A stretch of 35,765 bases of DNA from Prosthecobacter debontii. Its GTDB lineage: Bacteria > Verrucomicrobiota > Verrucomicrobiia > Verrucomicrobiales > Akkermansiaceae. The notes below the pieces were generated by a model. That model worked only from the letters and a program-made list of their open reading frames with translations. It made no database searches and was not told the DNA's origin. The DNA is taken from contig CAMCXJ010000002.1 in the NCBI GenBank assembly GCA_945883455.1, positions 1 to 35,765 on the forward strand. Reading direction: 5' to 3'. Below are positions 28,887-35,765 of this stretch, piece by piece; position 1 is the first letter of the stretch; each line of letters begins with the position of its first letter. The translations under genes and the position numbers were made by a program.

Positions 28887-31580
28887 ATGTCAGAGTTAGC
28901 GAAAGCCTACGAGCCGCAGGCCGTGGAGGAAAAATGGTATGCCGCATGGCTGGAGGCGGGGTGTTTTCGCGCCGATGAGAATTCCGAAAAGGAGCCCTAC
29001 TCCATTGTCATCCCGCCGCCCAACGTCACCGGCATCCTGCACCTCGGACACGTACTCAACAACGCGATCCAGGATATCCTCGCCCGCCGCGCGCGGCAGG
29101 AGGGGAAAGAAGTTCTCTGGCTCCCCGGCACCGACCACGCGGGCATTGCCACGCAGGCGAAGGTTGAGCGCGAGCTGCGCGAAAAGGAAGGCAAGACCCG
29201 CCGCGACCTCGGCCGCGACGAGTTCCTCAAGCGCGTCTGGGATTTCAAGAACACCCACGGCGACATCATCATCAAGCAGCTGAAGCGCCTCGGCTGTTCC
29301 TGCGATTGGTCGCGCGAGCGTTTCACGATGGACGCGGAATACACGCGTTGGGTAAGTCAGGTATTCGTGGATCTTTTCAACGAAGGCCTGATCTACCGCG
29401 GCAAGCGGATGGTGAACTGGTGCCCCGTTTCCCTCACCGCCCTCTCCGACGAGGAGGTGATCATGAAAGCCTCGCGCTCCAAGCTTTTCACCATGAGATA
29501 CGAGCTCGCCGACAGCCCCGGCGAGTTTATCCACATCTCCACCACCCGCCCGGAAACGCTGATGGGAGACGTCGCCATCGCGGTGCATCCCAAGCATCCC
29601 AAATACGCCCAGTGGATCGGAAAAATGGTCAAACGCCCCTTCCCTGCCGCACTCATCCCGATCATCGGCGATGAAATGGTTGATCTCGAATTCGGCACCG
29701 GCGCGCTGAAAATCACGCCCGCACATGACAAGGTAGATTTCGAGATAGGCATGAAGCACGGGCTGGAAATCATCGACGTGCTCCATCCCGACGGCACCAT
29801 CAACTGCCCCGCGCTCCCCGAGCTGCATGGCCTCGACCGCTTCGTCGCCCGCCGCGCCGCCGCCGCGAAGCTGGAGGAAATGGGACTGCTCATCGGTATC
29901 GAGGAATACGAGAACAACGTCGGCTATTCCGAGCGTGCCGACGTGCCGATCGAGCCGCGCATTTCCATGCAATGGTTCCTGCGCTACCCAGAAATCGCGA
30001 AATCCACGGAAGCGGTGGCCTCCGGCGAGATCCAGTTCCGCCCTGAACGCTGGGCGAAAACCTACGCCCATTGGATGGAGAATCTCAAGGATTGGTGCAT
30101 TAGCCGCCAGCTCTGGTGGGGGCATCAGATTCCTGTTTGGTATCGGAAAGATAAGCTCGATTCACTGAAAAACGCTGAATCGCTCGAAACGAAGGACGCC
30201 GCCGCCGGGGACATCTACGTCGGCGTCGAGCCGCCTGCCGATGGCGATTGGGTGCGCGACGAGGACGTCATGGATACCTGGTTTTCCTCATGGCTCTGGC
30301 CCTTTGCTACGATGAGTGACGTAGGTGAAAACTCCGCGATCTTGAGAAAGTTTTATCCTACCACTGATCTAGTAACAGGCCCGGACATCATCTTCTTCTG
30401 GGTCGCGCGCATGATCATGGCGGGCTACCACTTCGCCGATGGGCTGCCGTTCAAGAACGTTTATTTTACCTCCATCATCCGCGACCTCAAAGGACGCAAG
30501 ATGAGCAAATCCCTCGGCAACTCCCCCGACCCCATCGACCTCATGGACAAGTTCGGAGCCGATGGACTGCGCTTCGGGCTGATGCGCATCGCGCCGGTGG
30601 GTGCCGATGTACGTTTCGACGAATCGTCGGTCGAAGAAGGCCGCAACTTTGCAAACAAGCTCTATAACGCCTGCCGGTTCCGGCAAATGGATAAGGAAGT
30701 TTCAAATTTCAAAACTCAAATTTCAAAAGATCATAGCCTGCCGGTTTATCACATCCTAGTGATATCGAAGCTCGACCAACTCGCCGAAGACCTTAAAGGC
30801 ATCTACGCCGAATACCGCTTTGGCGAGATCGCGCAGCGGCTCTACGAATTCCTCTGGAACGACTTCTGCGACAAATGGCTCGAAGCGGTGAAAGGCGACC
30901 TCCGTGAATCCGCCACCGCCGAAGCCCGCGCCGCTGCGCTCGGCACCTTCGATGCCGTGATGAGCCGTTACCTACAGCTCCTGCATCCCTACATGCCGCA
31001 CGTCACCGAGGAGCTTTCCGAGCGCATGAACTACGTTTCCCCGGGCGAGTTCGTGATGAGAAAATCCCTACCGGAGAAACCGCTGCTCGCGGAACTTTCC
31101 GCAGGTGAAATCGCCGCTGCCGAAAAGCAAGCCGCCGCGATCTACGAAACCGCCGGACGCCTGCGCAACCTCAAGGCGGAATACAACCTCGGCTCCCGCA
31201 AGGATGTGCGCTTCGTGATGAAAGGCGCGGCCGCATGGCTTTCCGGCGAACTCAACGTCCTCGCCCTGCTTGCCGGATCTACTGAGATTCTAGTAGATGA
31301 CGCCTACGAAGCCCCGAAAGGAACCCCCGCCGCCGTCACCCCTGTCGGCGAGGCCTACATGCCGATGGAAGGCCTGATCGATGTCGAAGCCGAGCGCGTC
31401 CGCATTTCCAAGGAGATCGAGAAGATACGCATCGAGGTGACGAAATCCGAAGGCAAGCTAGGCACCGCTACCTTCGTGGATCGCGCTCCGGCAGAGGTGG
31501 TGGTGCAGGAAAAGCAGCGCCTTAAAGAATGGAAAACCAAGCTGGCGCTGCTCGGTGAAATGCTCGTAGCACTAAGATAA
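28887..31580 (+). CDS. valS: Valyl-tRNA synthetase
   Basis: Charges tRNA-Val, 897 residues. HIGH motif is HLGH (52-55) within IPPPNVTGILHLGHVLN; KMSKS is at 538-542. The editing domain is present (STTRPETLMGDVAIAVHP). The C-terminal coiled-coil arm (VEAERVRISKEIEKIRIEVTK) ends the protein. Residues 605-614 (VSNFKTQISK) are an extra low-complexity segment, encoded by AT-rich DNA at 30699-30728, at the join to the anticodon-binding domain, where other ValRS go from NKL.NA.RF.. to a helix directly. Length and active sites otherwise normal. Confidence 0.97.
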   Translation: MSELAKAYEPQAVEEKWYAAWLEAGCFRADENSEKEPYSIVIPPPNVTGILHLGHVLNNAIQDILARRARQEGKEVLWLPGTDHAGIATQAKVERELREKEGKTRRDLGRDEFLKRVWDFKNTHGDIIIKQLKRLGCSCDWSRERFTMDAEYTRWVSQVFVDLFNEGLIYRGKRMVNWCPVSLTALSDEEVIMKASRSKLFTMRYELADSPGEFIHISTTRPETLMGDVAIAVHPKHPKYAQWIGKMVKRPFPAALIPIIGDEMVDLEFGTGALKITPAHDKVDFEIGMKHGLEIIDVLHPDGTINCPALPELHGLDRFVARRAAAAKLEEMGLLIGIEEYENNVGYSERADVPIEPRISMQWFLRYPEIAKSTEAVASGEIQFRPERWAKTYAHWMENLKDWCISRQLWWGHQIPVWYRKDKLDSLKNAESLETKDAAAGDIYVGVEPPADGDWVRDEDVMDTWFSSWLWPFATMSDVGENSAILRKFYPTTDLVTGPDIIFFWVARMIMAGYHFADGLPFKNVYFTSIIRDLKGRKMSKSLGNSPDPIDLMDKFGADGLRFGLMRIAPVGADVRFDESSVEEGRNFANKLYNACRFRQMDKEVSNFKTQISKDHSLPVYHILVISKLDQLAEDLKGIYAEYRFGEIAQRLYEFLWNDFCDKWLEAVKGDLRESATAEARAAALGTFDAVMSRYLQLLHPYMPHVTEELSERMNYVSPGEFVMRKSLPEKPLLAELSAGEIAAAEKQAAAIYETAGRLRNLKAEYNLGSRKDVRFVMKGAAAWLSGELNVLALLAGSTEILVDDAYEAPKGTPAAVTPVGEAYMPMEGLIDVEAERVRISKEIEKIRIEVTKSEGKLGTATFVDRAPAEVVVQEKQRLKEWKTKLALLGEMLVALR
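30699..30728. repeat. AT-rich low-complexity insertion inside valS
   Basis: Built from TTTCAAATTTCAAAACTC-type words. It is in frame, encodes VSNFKTQISK, and differs strongly in base composition from the flanking GC-rich gene. It resembles the insertion in rarA in style. Confidence 0.6.
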
Positions 31581-31583
31581 ACC

Positions 31584-32642
31584 ATGCCCGAACTCGACGA
31601 AATTCAGGGAATCAGTGAAACCTCATTGCAGCTTCTCGAAGCCAGCGGCATTGATAGCCTCGCGGCACTCGCGGCGCTGGATGCTGGTCATCTTGTTGCT
31701 GAATTAAAACTAGCGAACCAGACGCTTTCCCTCGTGAAACGCGTGCCCAGTAAAGCCGCCGTCTTGCGCTGGATCACGCAAGCTGTGGCAATCGTAGAGG
31801 TGGAACCTGCTGGTAACACTCTGCCTGAGATTGAACCAGCGGTAAACTTCGAGGCGAACGCAGATGTGGCAGAAATGCTGGCGCGAGCGCCATGCGCTAT
31901 ACCGCTGCCGGGCAAGATTATAATGGGGAAAGGTCTACAAGTCTCCGACGTGCCCGCTGGTATTCTATTGAACCGCTATTCGGGAGACCTTGAAGTGCGC
32001 ATCGGTAACACCGCGCCGCCTAAGCTAGAGTTACCAATACGCCGACAGAGCAGCAACTTCGAAACCATCTCAAAATCATCGGCGCGAGTGACCTTTGTCG
32101 CAAATCCAGCGCAGCCTGCTAACCCGATCAAAGAGAAAGGCAATCGGATACCGGGCTCGAAGAGCGGGCATGAGGAAGATCGCGTCGCCTTGATCCGCAC
32201 TCCACGCGTGGAGACGAACCTAGGAAAGGATCCGGAGTCCCGTCAATACATCCGCGGTGTGCTCCATACTCACCCGTGGCACTTGCGCATCGGAGCCGTT
32301 TTTACCTTGCTGCTACTGGTTAACCTACCACTCGCCGTTGTTTCCGCCTTCCTTCTACTGGCATCGCAGGAGAAGCCGGAAAACTTTGCATGGGTGCCGG
32401 ATTGGTGGCTCGCCTTCCCCATCGCGCTACCTGTCACCGGTCTAGGCTATCTGCTCTGGGGATTGACCGGAAAATGCCGTATCTGCAACCAGAAGCTTTT
32501 CGCCCGCAGAGGCGCATTCAAGCATATCAAAGCTCACCGCATCATAGGCATGGGCTTTATTGTTCCTCTTTGCCTACACCTGTTGGCGTTCAAATGGTTC
32601 CGCTGCTCTTCTTGCGGCACGCCCGTTCGCCTAAAGAAATAG
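31584..32642 (+). CDS. Membrane protein with N-terminal helix-hairpin-helix-like region and C-terminal zinc ribbon
   Basis: 352 residues, starting 3 bp after valS. The first ~70 residues (IQGISETSLQLLEASGIDSLAALAAL) resemble the DUF4332/helix-hairpin-helix pattern. A hydrophilic linker follows. From about 232 there are three hydrophobic segments (IGAVFTLLLLVNLPLAVVSA, LAFPIALPVTGLGYLLWGL, GMGFIVPLCLHLLAF). Two CxxC pairs (Cys298/301 and 341/344) look like a split zinc ribbon. I do not recognise the family. Tight coupling to valS and to the next gene suggests co-transcription. Confidence 0.75.
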   Translation: MPELDEIQGISETSLQLLEASGIDSLAALAALDAGHLVAELKLANQTLSLVKRVPSKAAVLRWITQAVAIVEVEPAGNTLPEIEPAVNFEANADVAEMLARAPCAIPLPGKIIMGKGLQVSDVPAGILLNRYSGDLEVRIGNTAPPKLELPIRRQSSNFETISKSSARVTFVANPAQPANPIKEKGNRIPGSKSGHEEDRVALIRTPRVETNLGKDPESRQYIRGVLHTHPWHLRIGAVFTLLLLVNLPLAVVSAFLLLASQEKPENFAWVPDWWLAFPIALPVTGLGYLLWGLTGKCRICNQKLFARRGAFKHIKAHRIIGMGFIVPLCLHLLAFKWFRCSSCGTPVRLKK

Positions 32643-32645
32643 GAC

Positions 32646-33566
32646 ATGAATGCAAGGCGATCATTTTTCACCGCACTTGCCGCAGGATGCTTGCTAGTTT
32701 CATGCGGAAATGAAGCACCGATAATCAACCTTGACGAAGCCATGCCGCCGCCCGGAGTGGGCCCTAAGATCCGCACGCCCGCGGGAGGCGGTGTGCGCGT
32801 GAATCCCGGCGGCAACACGCAAATCCTACCGCTCAATGCCACTCCGCAGGATGAAATCGCGTATACGGATCCCGACAATCCTGATGCTGGCATACCGATG
32901 TTAGAGAACCTTATGGCCGTGCCCAAGAGAGGTCCGTGGGAGGAGAGCGAGACCATCGCGCGTCAGACCGCCGCCCGCGAGGGCAAGCCCATCCTCATCT
33001 GGTTCACCGACTCCGCGCGCAGCCCCATGTGCAAGGTTCTCAGCGCCGAGCTTTTTTCCACACCGAAATTCGAATCATGGGCGGCTGAAAACGTTGTCCG
33101 TCTGCGTGTGGACACCAGCGTTTCGGCAGACGATGATGATCTCTCGCTCGACGCGAAAATCACCCGTGAGGCCGAGATGCGGGCTTATGTGCAACGCTTA
33201 AAAAAGCGCTACCGTGTCCTCGGTCATCCCTCCGTGTTGTTGCTTAATCCCAGCGGTGAGGTCATCGAGCAGTTGCGCGGCTACAAGCGCGGCGACGCGG
33301 ATTACTTCTGGGGTCTCATCAAGCAGAATACCATCGCCGCGCGAATCTCGAGCGAGAAGTGGCGGAAAGAGCTTGAAGCGAAAGGTTACCGCGATTGGCG
33401 CGGGGGAAGCGGGCGCAAGGTCTTCGCCAAGCTCGCCTCCTACTCCAAGGGCACGCTCATCCTCATTGAACCGGGTGGCGAGCGTTTCCGAACCCAAGAA
33501 AACAATCTTTCCAAAGAAGATAGGAAATGGTTGGCTGATCAAAAAGCATTGCGTGGCATCGAATGA
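32646..33566 (+). CDS. Lipoprotein with thioredoxin-like and SHD1-like domains
   Basis: 306 residues; lipobox LLVSC with Cys20. A Pro/Gly-rich linker is followed by a thioredoxin-like fold (KPILIWFTDSARSPMCKV, LGHPSVLLLNPSGEVIEQL, with a single Cys129 rather than CxxC). The C-terminal ~55 residues (YRDWRGGSGRKVFAKLASY, LIEPGGERFRTQENNLSKED) match the SHD1-like pattern found in exported Verrucomicrobia proteins. A one-Cys active site argues against a classic disulfide reductase. It starts 3 bp after the previous gene and overlaps the sulfatase start by 4 bp. Confidence 0.82.
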   Translation: MNARRSFFTALAAGCLLVSCGNEAPIINLDEAMPPPGVGPKIRTPAGGGVRVNPGGNTQILPLNATPQDEIAYTDPDNPDAGIPMLENLMAVPKRGPWEESETIARQTAAREGKPILIWFTDSARSPMCKVLSAELFSTPKFESWAAENVVRLRVDTSVSADDDDLSLDAKITREAEMRAYVQRLKKRYRVLGHPSVLLLNPSGEVIEQLRGYKRGDADYFWGLIKQNTIAARISSEKWRKELEAKGYRDWRGGSGRKVFAKLASYSKGTLILIEPGGERFRTQENNLSKEDRKWLADQKALRGIE

Positions 33567-35230
33567 AATTTTTCCCGCTCATCATGCTTCTCTGCCTTCC
33601 TCTTATTTTTTCCTCATTACTTCATGCGGAAAAAGAAGGGCCCCGCCCGAACATCATCGTCATCATGTCGGACGACATGGGCTACTCGGATCCCGGCTGC
33701 TTCGGCGGCGAGATCGAGACGCCCACCCTCGACAAGCTCGCCGCCAACGGCCTGCGCTACACCCGTTTCTACAACACCGGCCGCTGCTGCCCCACCCGCG
33801 CCTCGCTCCTCACCGGCCTCTACGCCCACCAGACGGGCATCGGCCGGATGACCGACGACCTCGGCCAGCCCGGCTACCGCGGCAACCTTTCGCGCAACGC
33901 CATCACCCTCGCCGAGGCGCTCAAGCCCGCCGGATACCGCACCTACATGTCGGGGAAATGGCATGTCACCACCCAGCTCAAGCCCGACGGCGACAAGGCG
34001 AACTGGCCCCGCCAGCGCGGCTTCAACCGCTTCTACGGCACCATCATAGGCGCAGGCAGTTTCTATGATCCGTGGACGCTCACCCGCGAAAACGACGCGA
34101 TCACCCCGGAAAACGATCCGCTCTACAAGCCCGAGCGCTACCACTACACCGAGGCGATCAGCGACAACGCCGTCATGTTCGCCAAGGAGCATGCGAAGAA
34201 ACACGCGGGCGAACCTTTCCTCATGTATGTCGCCTACACCGCCCCGCACTGGCCCATGCATGCTTTCCCGGAGGATATCGAAAAATACAATGGCCGCTAC
34301 GACGCCGGATACGAGGCGATCCGCAAGGCCCGCTTCGAGCGCATGAGGAAAATGGGCCTCATTCCCGATGAATGGGAACTCAGCCCCCCTTCGCAGCGTT
34401 GGGCGGATGTGCCGGAGGAAAGGCGCGCCTGGGAACTCCGCTGCATGGAAACCTACGCCGCGATGGTGACCGCCATGGATCGCGGCATCGGCCGCCTCGT
34501 CGCCGCCCTCGAAGCCAACGGCCAGCTCGACAACACCCTCATCCTCTACCTCCACGACAACGGCGGCTGCGCCGAGCAACTCGGCCGCAAGCCGCTCAAG
34601 CATGTACCGGAAGGCATCGTCCCCATGGCAAAGGACGAGCTTCAGAAAAGTATAATCCCGCAGCGCTCACGCGAAGGCGTGCCGGTGCTCACCGGCCCTG
34701 AGGTCATGCCCGGTCCCGCCGATACCTACATCGCTTACGGGCAGGGCTGGGCCAACGTTTCCAACACCCCTTTCCGCCTCTACAAATCGAACAACCACGA
34801 GGGCGGTATCTCCACCCCGCTCATCGCCCACTGGCCCAAGGGCATCAGCGCACGCGGCGAGCTCCGCCACCGCCCCGGCCACCTCATCGACATCATGGCC
34901 ACCTGCGTCGAACTCGCCGGAGCCGATCACCCCGGCGGCGACATCCTCCCCATGGAAGGAGCCAGTCTCGCCGCGAGTTTCACCAAGGACGAAAACCCCG
35001 ACCGCGCCCTCCTCTGGGAGCACTACGACAGCCGCGCGATCCGGCGCGGAAAGTGGAAACTCGTCGGCCTCCCCGGCAAACCATGGGAACTCTACGACAT
35101 CGAGGCCGACCGATCCGAGATGCACGAGCTTTCCGCAAAACACCCGGAAACCGCCAAGGAACTCGCCGACCTCTGGGAAAAGGAAGCCCACCGCACCCTC
35201 ATTTACCCGAGGCCGACGGGTAAGAAGTGA
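33563..35230 (+). CDS. Exported sulfatase (arylsulfatase A-like)
   Basis: 555 residues with signal peptide MKFFPLIMLLCLPLIFSSLLHAEK. Metal ligands VIMSDDMGYSD (Asp37/38), formylglycine motif CCPTRASLLTG (75-85, Cys75), SGKWHV, APHWPMHAFPEDI and LHDNGGCAEQ. C-terminal RRGKWKLVGLPGKPWELYDIEADRSE is typical of the family and is fully present to TGA 35228-35230. The start overlaps the lipoprotein stop (ATGA at 33563-33566), so translation is coupled. Substrate unknown; a maturase is not visible. Confidence 0.95.
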   Translation: MKFFPLIMLLCLPLIFSSLLHAEKEGPRPNIIVIMSDDMGYSDPGCFGGEIETPTLDKLAANGLRYTRFYNTGRCCPTRASLLTGLYAHQTGIGRMTDDLGQPGYRGNLSRNAITLAEALKPAGYRTYMSGKWHVTTQLKPDGDKANWPRQRGFNRFYGTIIGAGSFYDPWTLTRENDAITPENDPLYKPERYHYTEAISDNAVMFAKEHAKKHAGEPFLMYVAYTAPHWPMHAFPEDIEKYNGRYDAGYEAIRKARFERMRKMGLIPDEWELSPPSQRWADVPEERRAWELRCMETYAAMVTAMDRGIGRLVAALEANGQLDNTLILYLHDNGGCAEQLGRKPLKHVPEGIVPMAKDELQKSIIPQRSREGVPVLTGPEVMPGPADTYIAYGQGWANVSNTPFRLYKSNNHEGGISTPLIAHWPKGISARGELRHRPGHLIDIMATCVELAGADHPGGDILPMEGASLAASFTKDENPDRALLWEHYDSRAIRRGKWKLVGLPGKPWELYDIEADRSEMHELSAKHPETAKELADLWEKEAHRTLIYPRPTGKK

Positions 35231-35304
35231 GGGAGATCTGAGATACTGCCGTGGTAGAAGCGATCAGGTTCGGTGACGGAGCGGAGGACGTAGGCGCAGT
35301 GCAT
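35227..35304 (-). pseudogene. 5' fragment of a GIY-YIG endonuclease gene
   Basis: ATG 35304 begins MHCAYVLRSVTEPDRFYHG, followed by SISDL. This matches the start of single-domain GIY-YIG proteins (UPF0213-like, Y-V-L-[RK]-S...D..[RF]Y.G...DL). The similarity then ends; the frame runs a few codons into the end of the sulfatase gene on the other strand and stops. Only about 24 of the usual ~90 residues remain, so the gene was truncated at its 3' end. Confidence 0.7.
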
Positions 35305-35439
35305 CGAGTATGGGGATCGTGACAGCCATGGGCTTGCGCAACGGAATCCCACTTCGATGAAAGCTACTAAGGACACTCATCGCTTCCGATTCGCCCTTCA
35401 ATGGCTTGCCATTTGTAACTTCCTACAAGGAAGCGCAGA

Positions 35440-35529
35440 TGGCGGAACGGGAGGGATTTGAACCCTCGGTAGAGTCACCCCTACGTTCCCTTAGCAAGGG
35501 AGTACTTTAGACCACTCAGCCACCGTTCC
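35440..35529 (-). tRNA. tRNA-Ser (anticodon GCU)
   Basis: On the minus strand, acceptor arm GGAACGG pairs with CCGTTCC, discriminator G and encoded CCA follow. D-arm GGCTGAGTGG, anticodon loop TTGCTAA (GCU), a long variable arm and T-arm GAGGGTTCAAATCCCTC are present. Length 90 with CCA. The long variable arm and G73 fit tRNA-Ser, decoding AGC/AGU. Confidence 0.93.
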
Positions 35530-35668
35530 GTGAAATTGCTTTGAAGCGGGGAAATCTTGAACACGGGAAACGGGTTCCGTCAAGAATGGGGTTCGCAGGA
35601 AACGGAATTTTTCGTACTCAACGGCGGAGCCTTTGAGTGCGGAAGAAGTCGAAGACCCTGGACTGCGT

Positions 35669-35705
35669 GCAGCCTGCTGCCGCTTTCCGTCACGCAGCCT
35701 GCTGC
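35669..35705. repeat. Two copies of GCAGCCTGCTGC
   Basis: Exact 12-bp copies at 35669-35680 and 35694-35705, each near-palindromic. They lie in non-coding sequence (35530-35765) to the right of the tRNA, where I see no gene. Both copies are preceded by CG or ACG (CGTGCAGCC, CACGCAGCC). Confidence 0.5.
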
Positions 35706-35765
35706 TACGGGGCAAACTTGGGAAATGGCAAGCCCGTGCATGACCAATGCCGTCGGCTCGCAGCA

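Noticed and set aside
28896..30125. Minus-strand frame of 409 codons opposite valS
   Set aside because: Antisense shadow of valS, no recognisable motif.
35491..35715. Minus-strand frame of 74 codons across the tRNA
   Set aside because: It overlaps the tRNA gene and small repeats, and its translation shows no domain pattern.

Overview
The window looks like chromosome from a GC-rich member of the Verrucomicrobiota, probably near Verrucomicrobiales. This is inferred, not measured. The pointers are two exported formylglycine-type sulfatases, an exported Gfo/Idh/MocA oxidoreductase with a twin-arginine signal, SHD1-like and DUF6807-like proteins, a threonyl-tRNA synthetase without a TGS domain, near-absence of Shine-Dalgarno sequences, and small dispersed repeats of a kind I associate with the PVC superphylum. 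No rRNA, prophage, CRISPR array or complete insertion sequence was seen. One tRNA, tRNA-Ser(GCU), lies near the right end.

Layout. Positions 1-3.7 kb: the end of an unknown gene, dprA, an exported histone-deacetylase-like amidohydrolase, and an exported esterase. Positions 3.7-6.4 kb, minus strand: a small antitoxin/toxin pair, rarA, and a spermidine-synthase-like methyltransferase. Positions 6.6-12.2 kb, plus strand: a lipoprotein with its own promoter and terminator, then tyrA-aroA-cmk/plsC (aromatic amino acids, nucleotide and phospholipid synthesis), an SDR oxidoreductase and trmD. Positions 12.2-13.5 kb: vapBC on the minus strand, then a DUF6807-like gene remnant interrupted by a 267-bp MITE-like element with terminal inverted repeats and an 8-bp target duplication. 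Positions 13.5-18.1 kb: thrS, an unknown exported protein, and the Gfo/Idh/MocA oxidoreductase. Positions 18.2-19.8 kb: a RimK-type ATP-grasp ligase fused to a TrkA-C/RCK-C domain, overlapping a retropepsin-like RimB-type protease. Positions 19.9-24.5 kb: an exported protein with a degenerate Lon-like region, a 4HBT thioesterase, a membrane Ser/Thr kinase, and a guanine-deaminase-like enzyme. Positions 24.6-28.8 kb: an acidic unknown protein, an entericidin-type lipoprotein, a membrane protein, a sulfatase, and a DUF2007-like protein. Positions 28.9-35.2 kb: a tightly packed plus-strand run of valS, an HhH/zinc-ribbon membrane protein, a thioredoxin/SHD1 lipoprotein, and a second sulfatase. 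Positions 35.2-35.8 kb: a GIY-YIG gene remnant, the tRNA, and small repeats.

Most genes are core housekeeping genes mixed with secreted catabolic or envelope proteins. The most unusual features are the MITE-like insertion, AT-rich in-frame insertions inside rarA and valS, the RimK-RCK_C/retropepsin pair, and a strong terminator whose T-tract directly touches the tyrA start codon. All family assignments come from reading motifs by eye; no database search was run.
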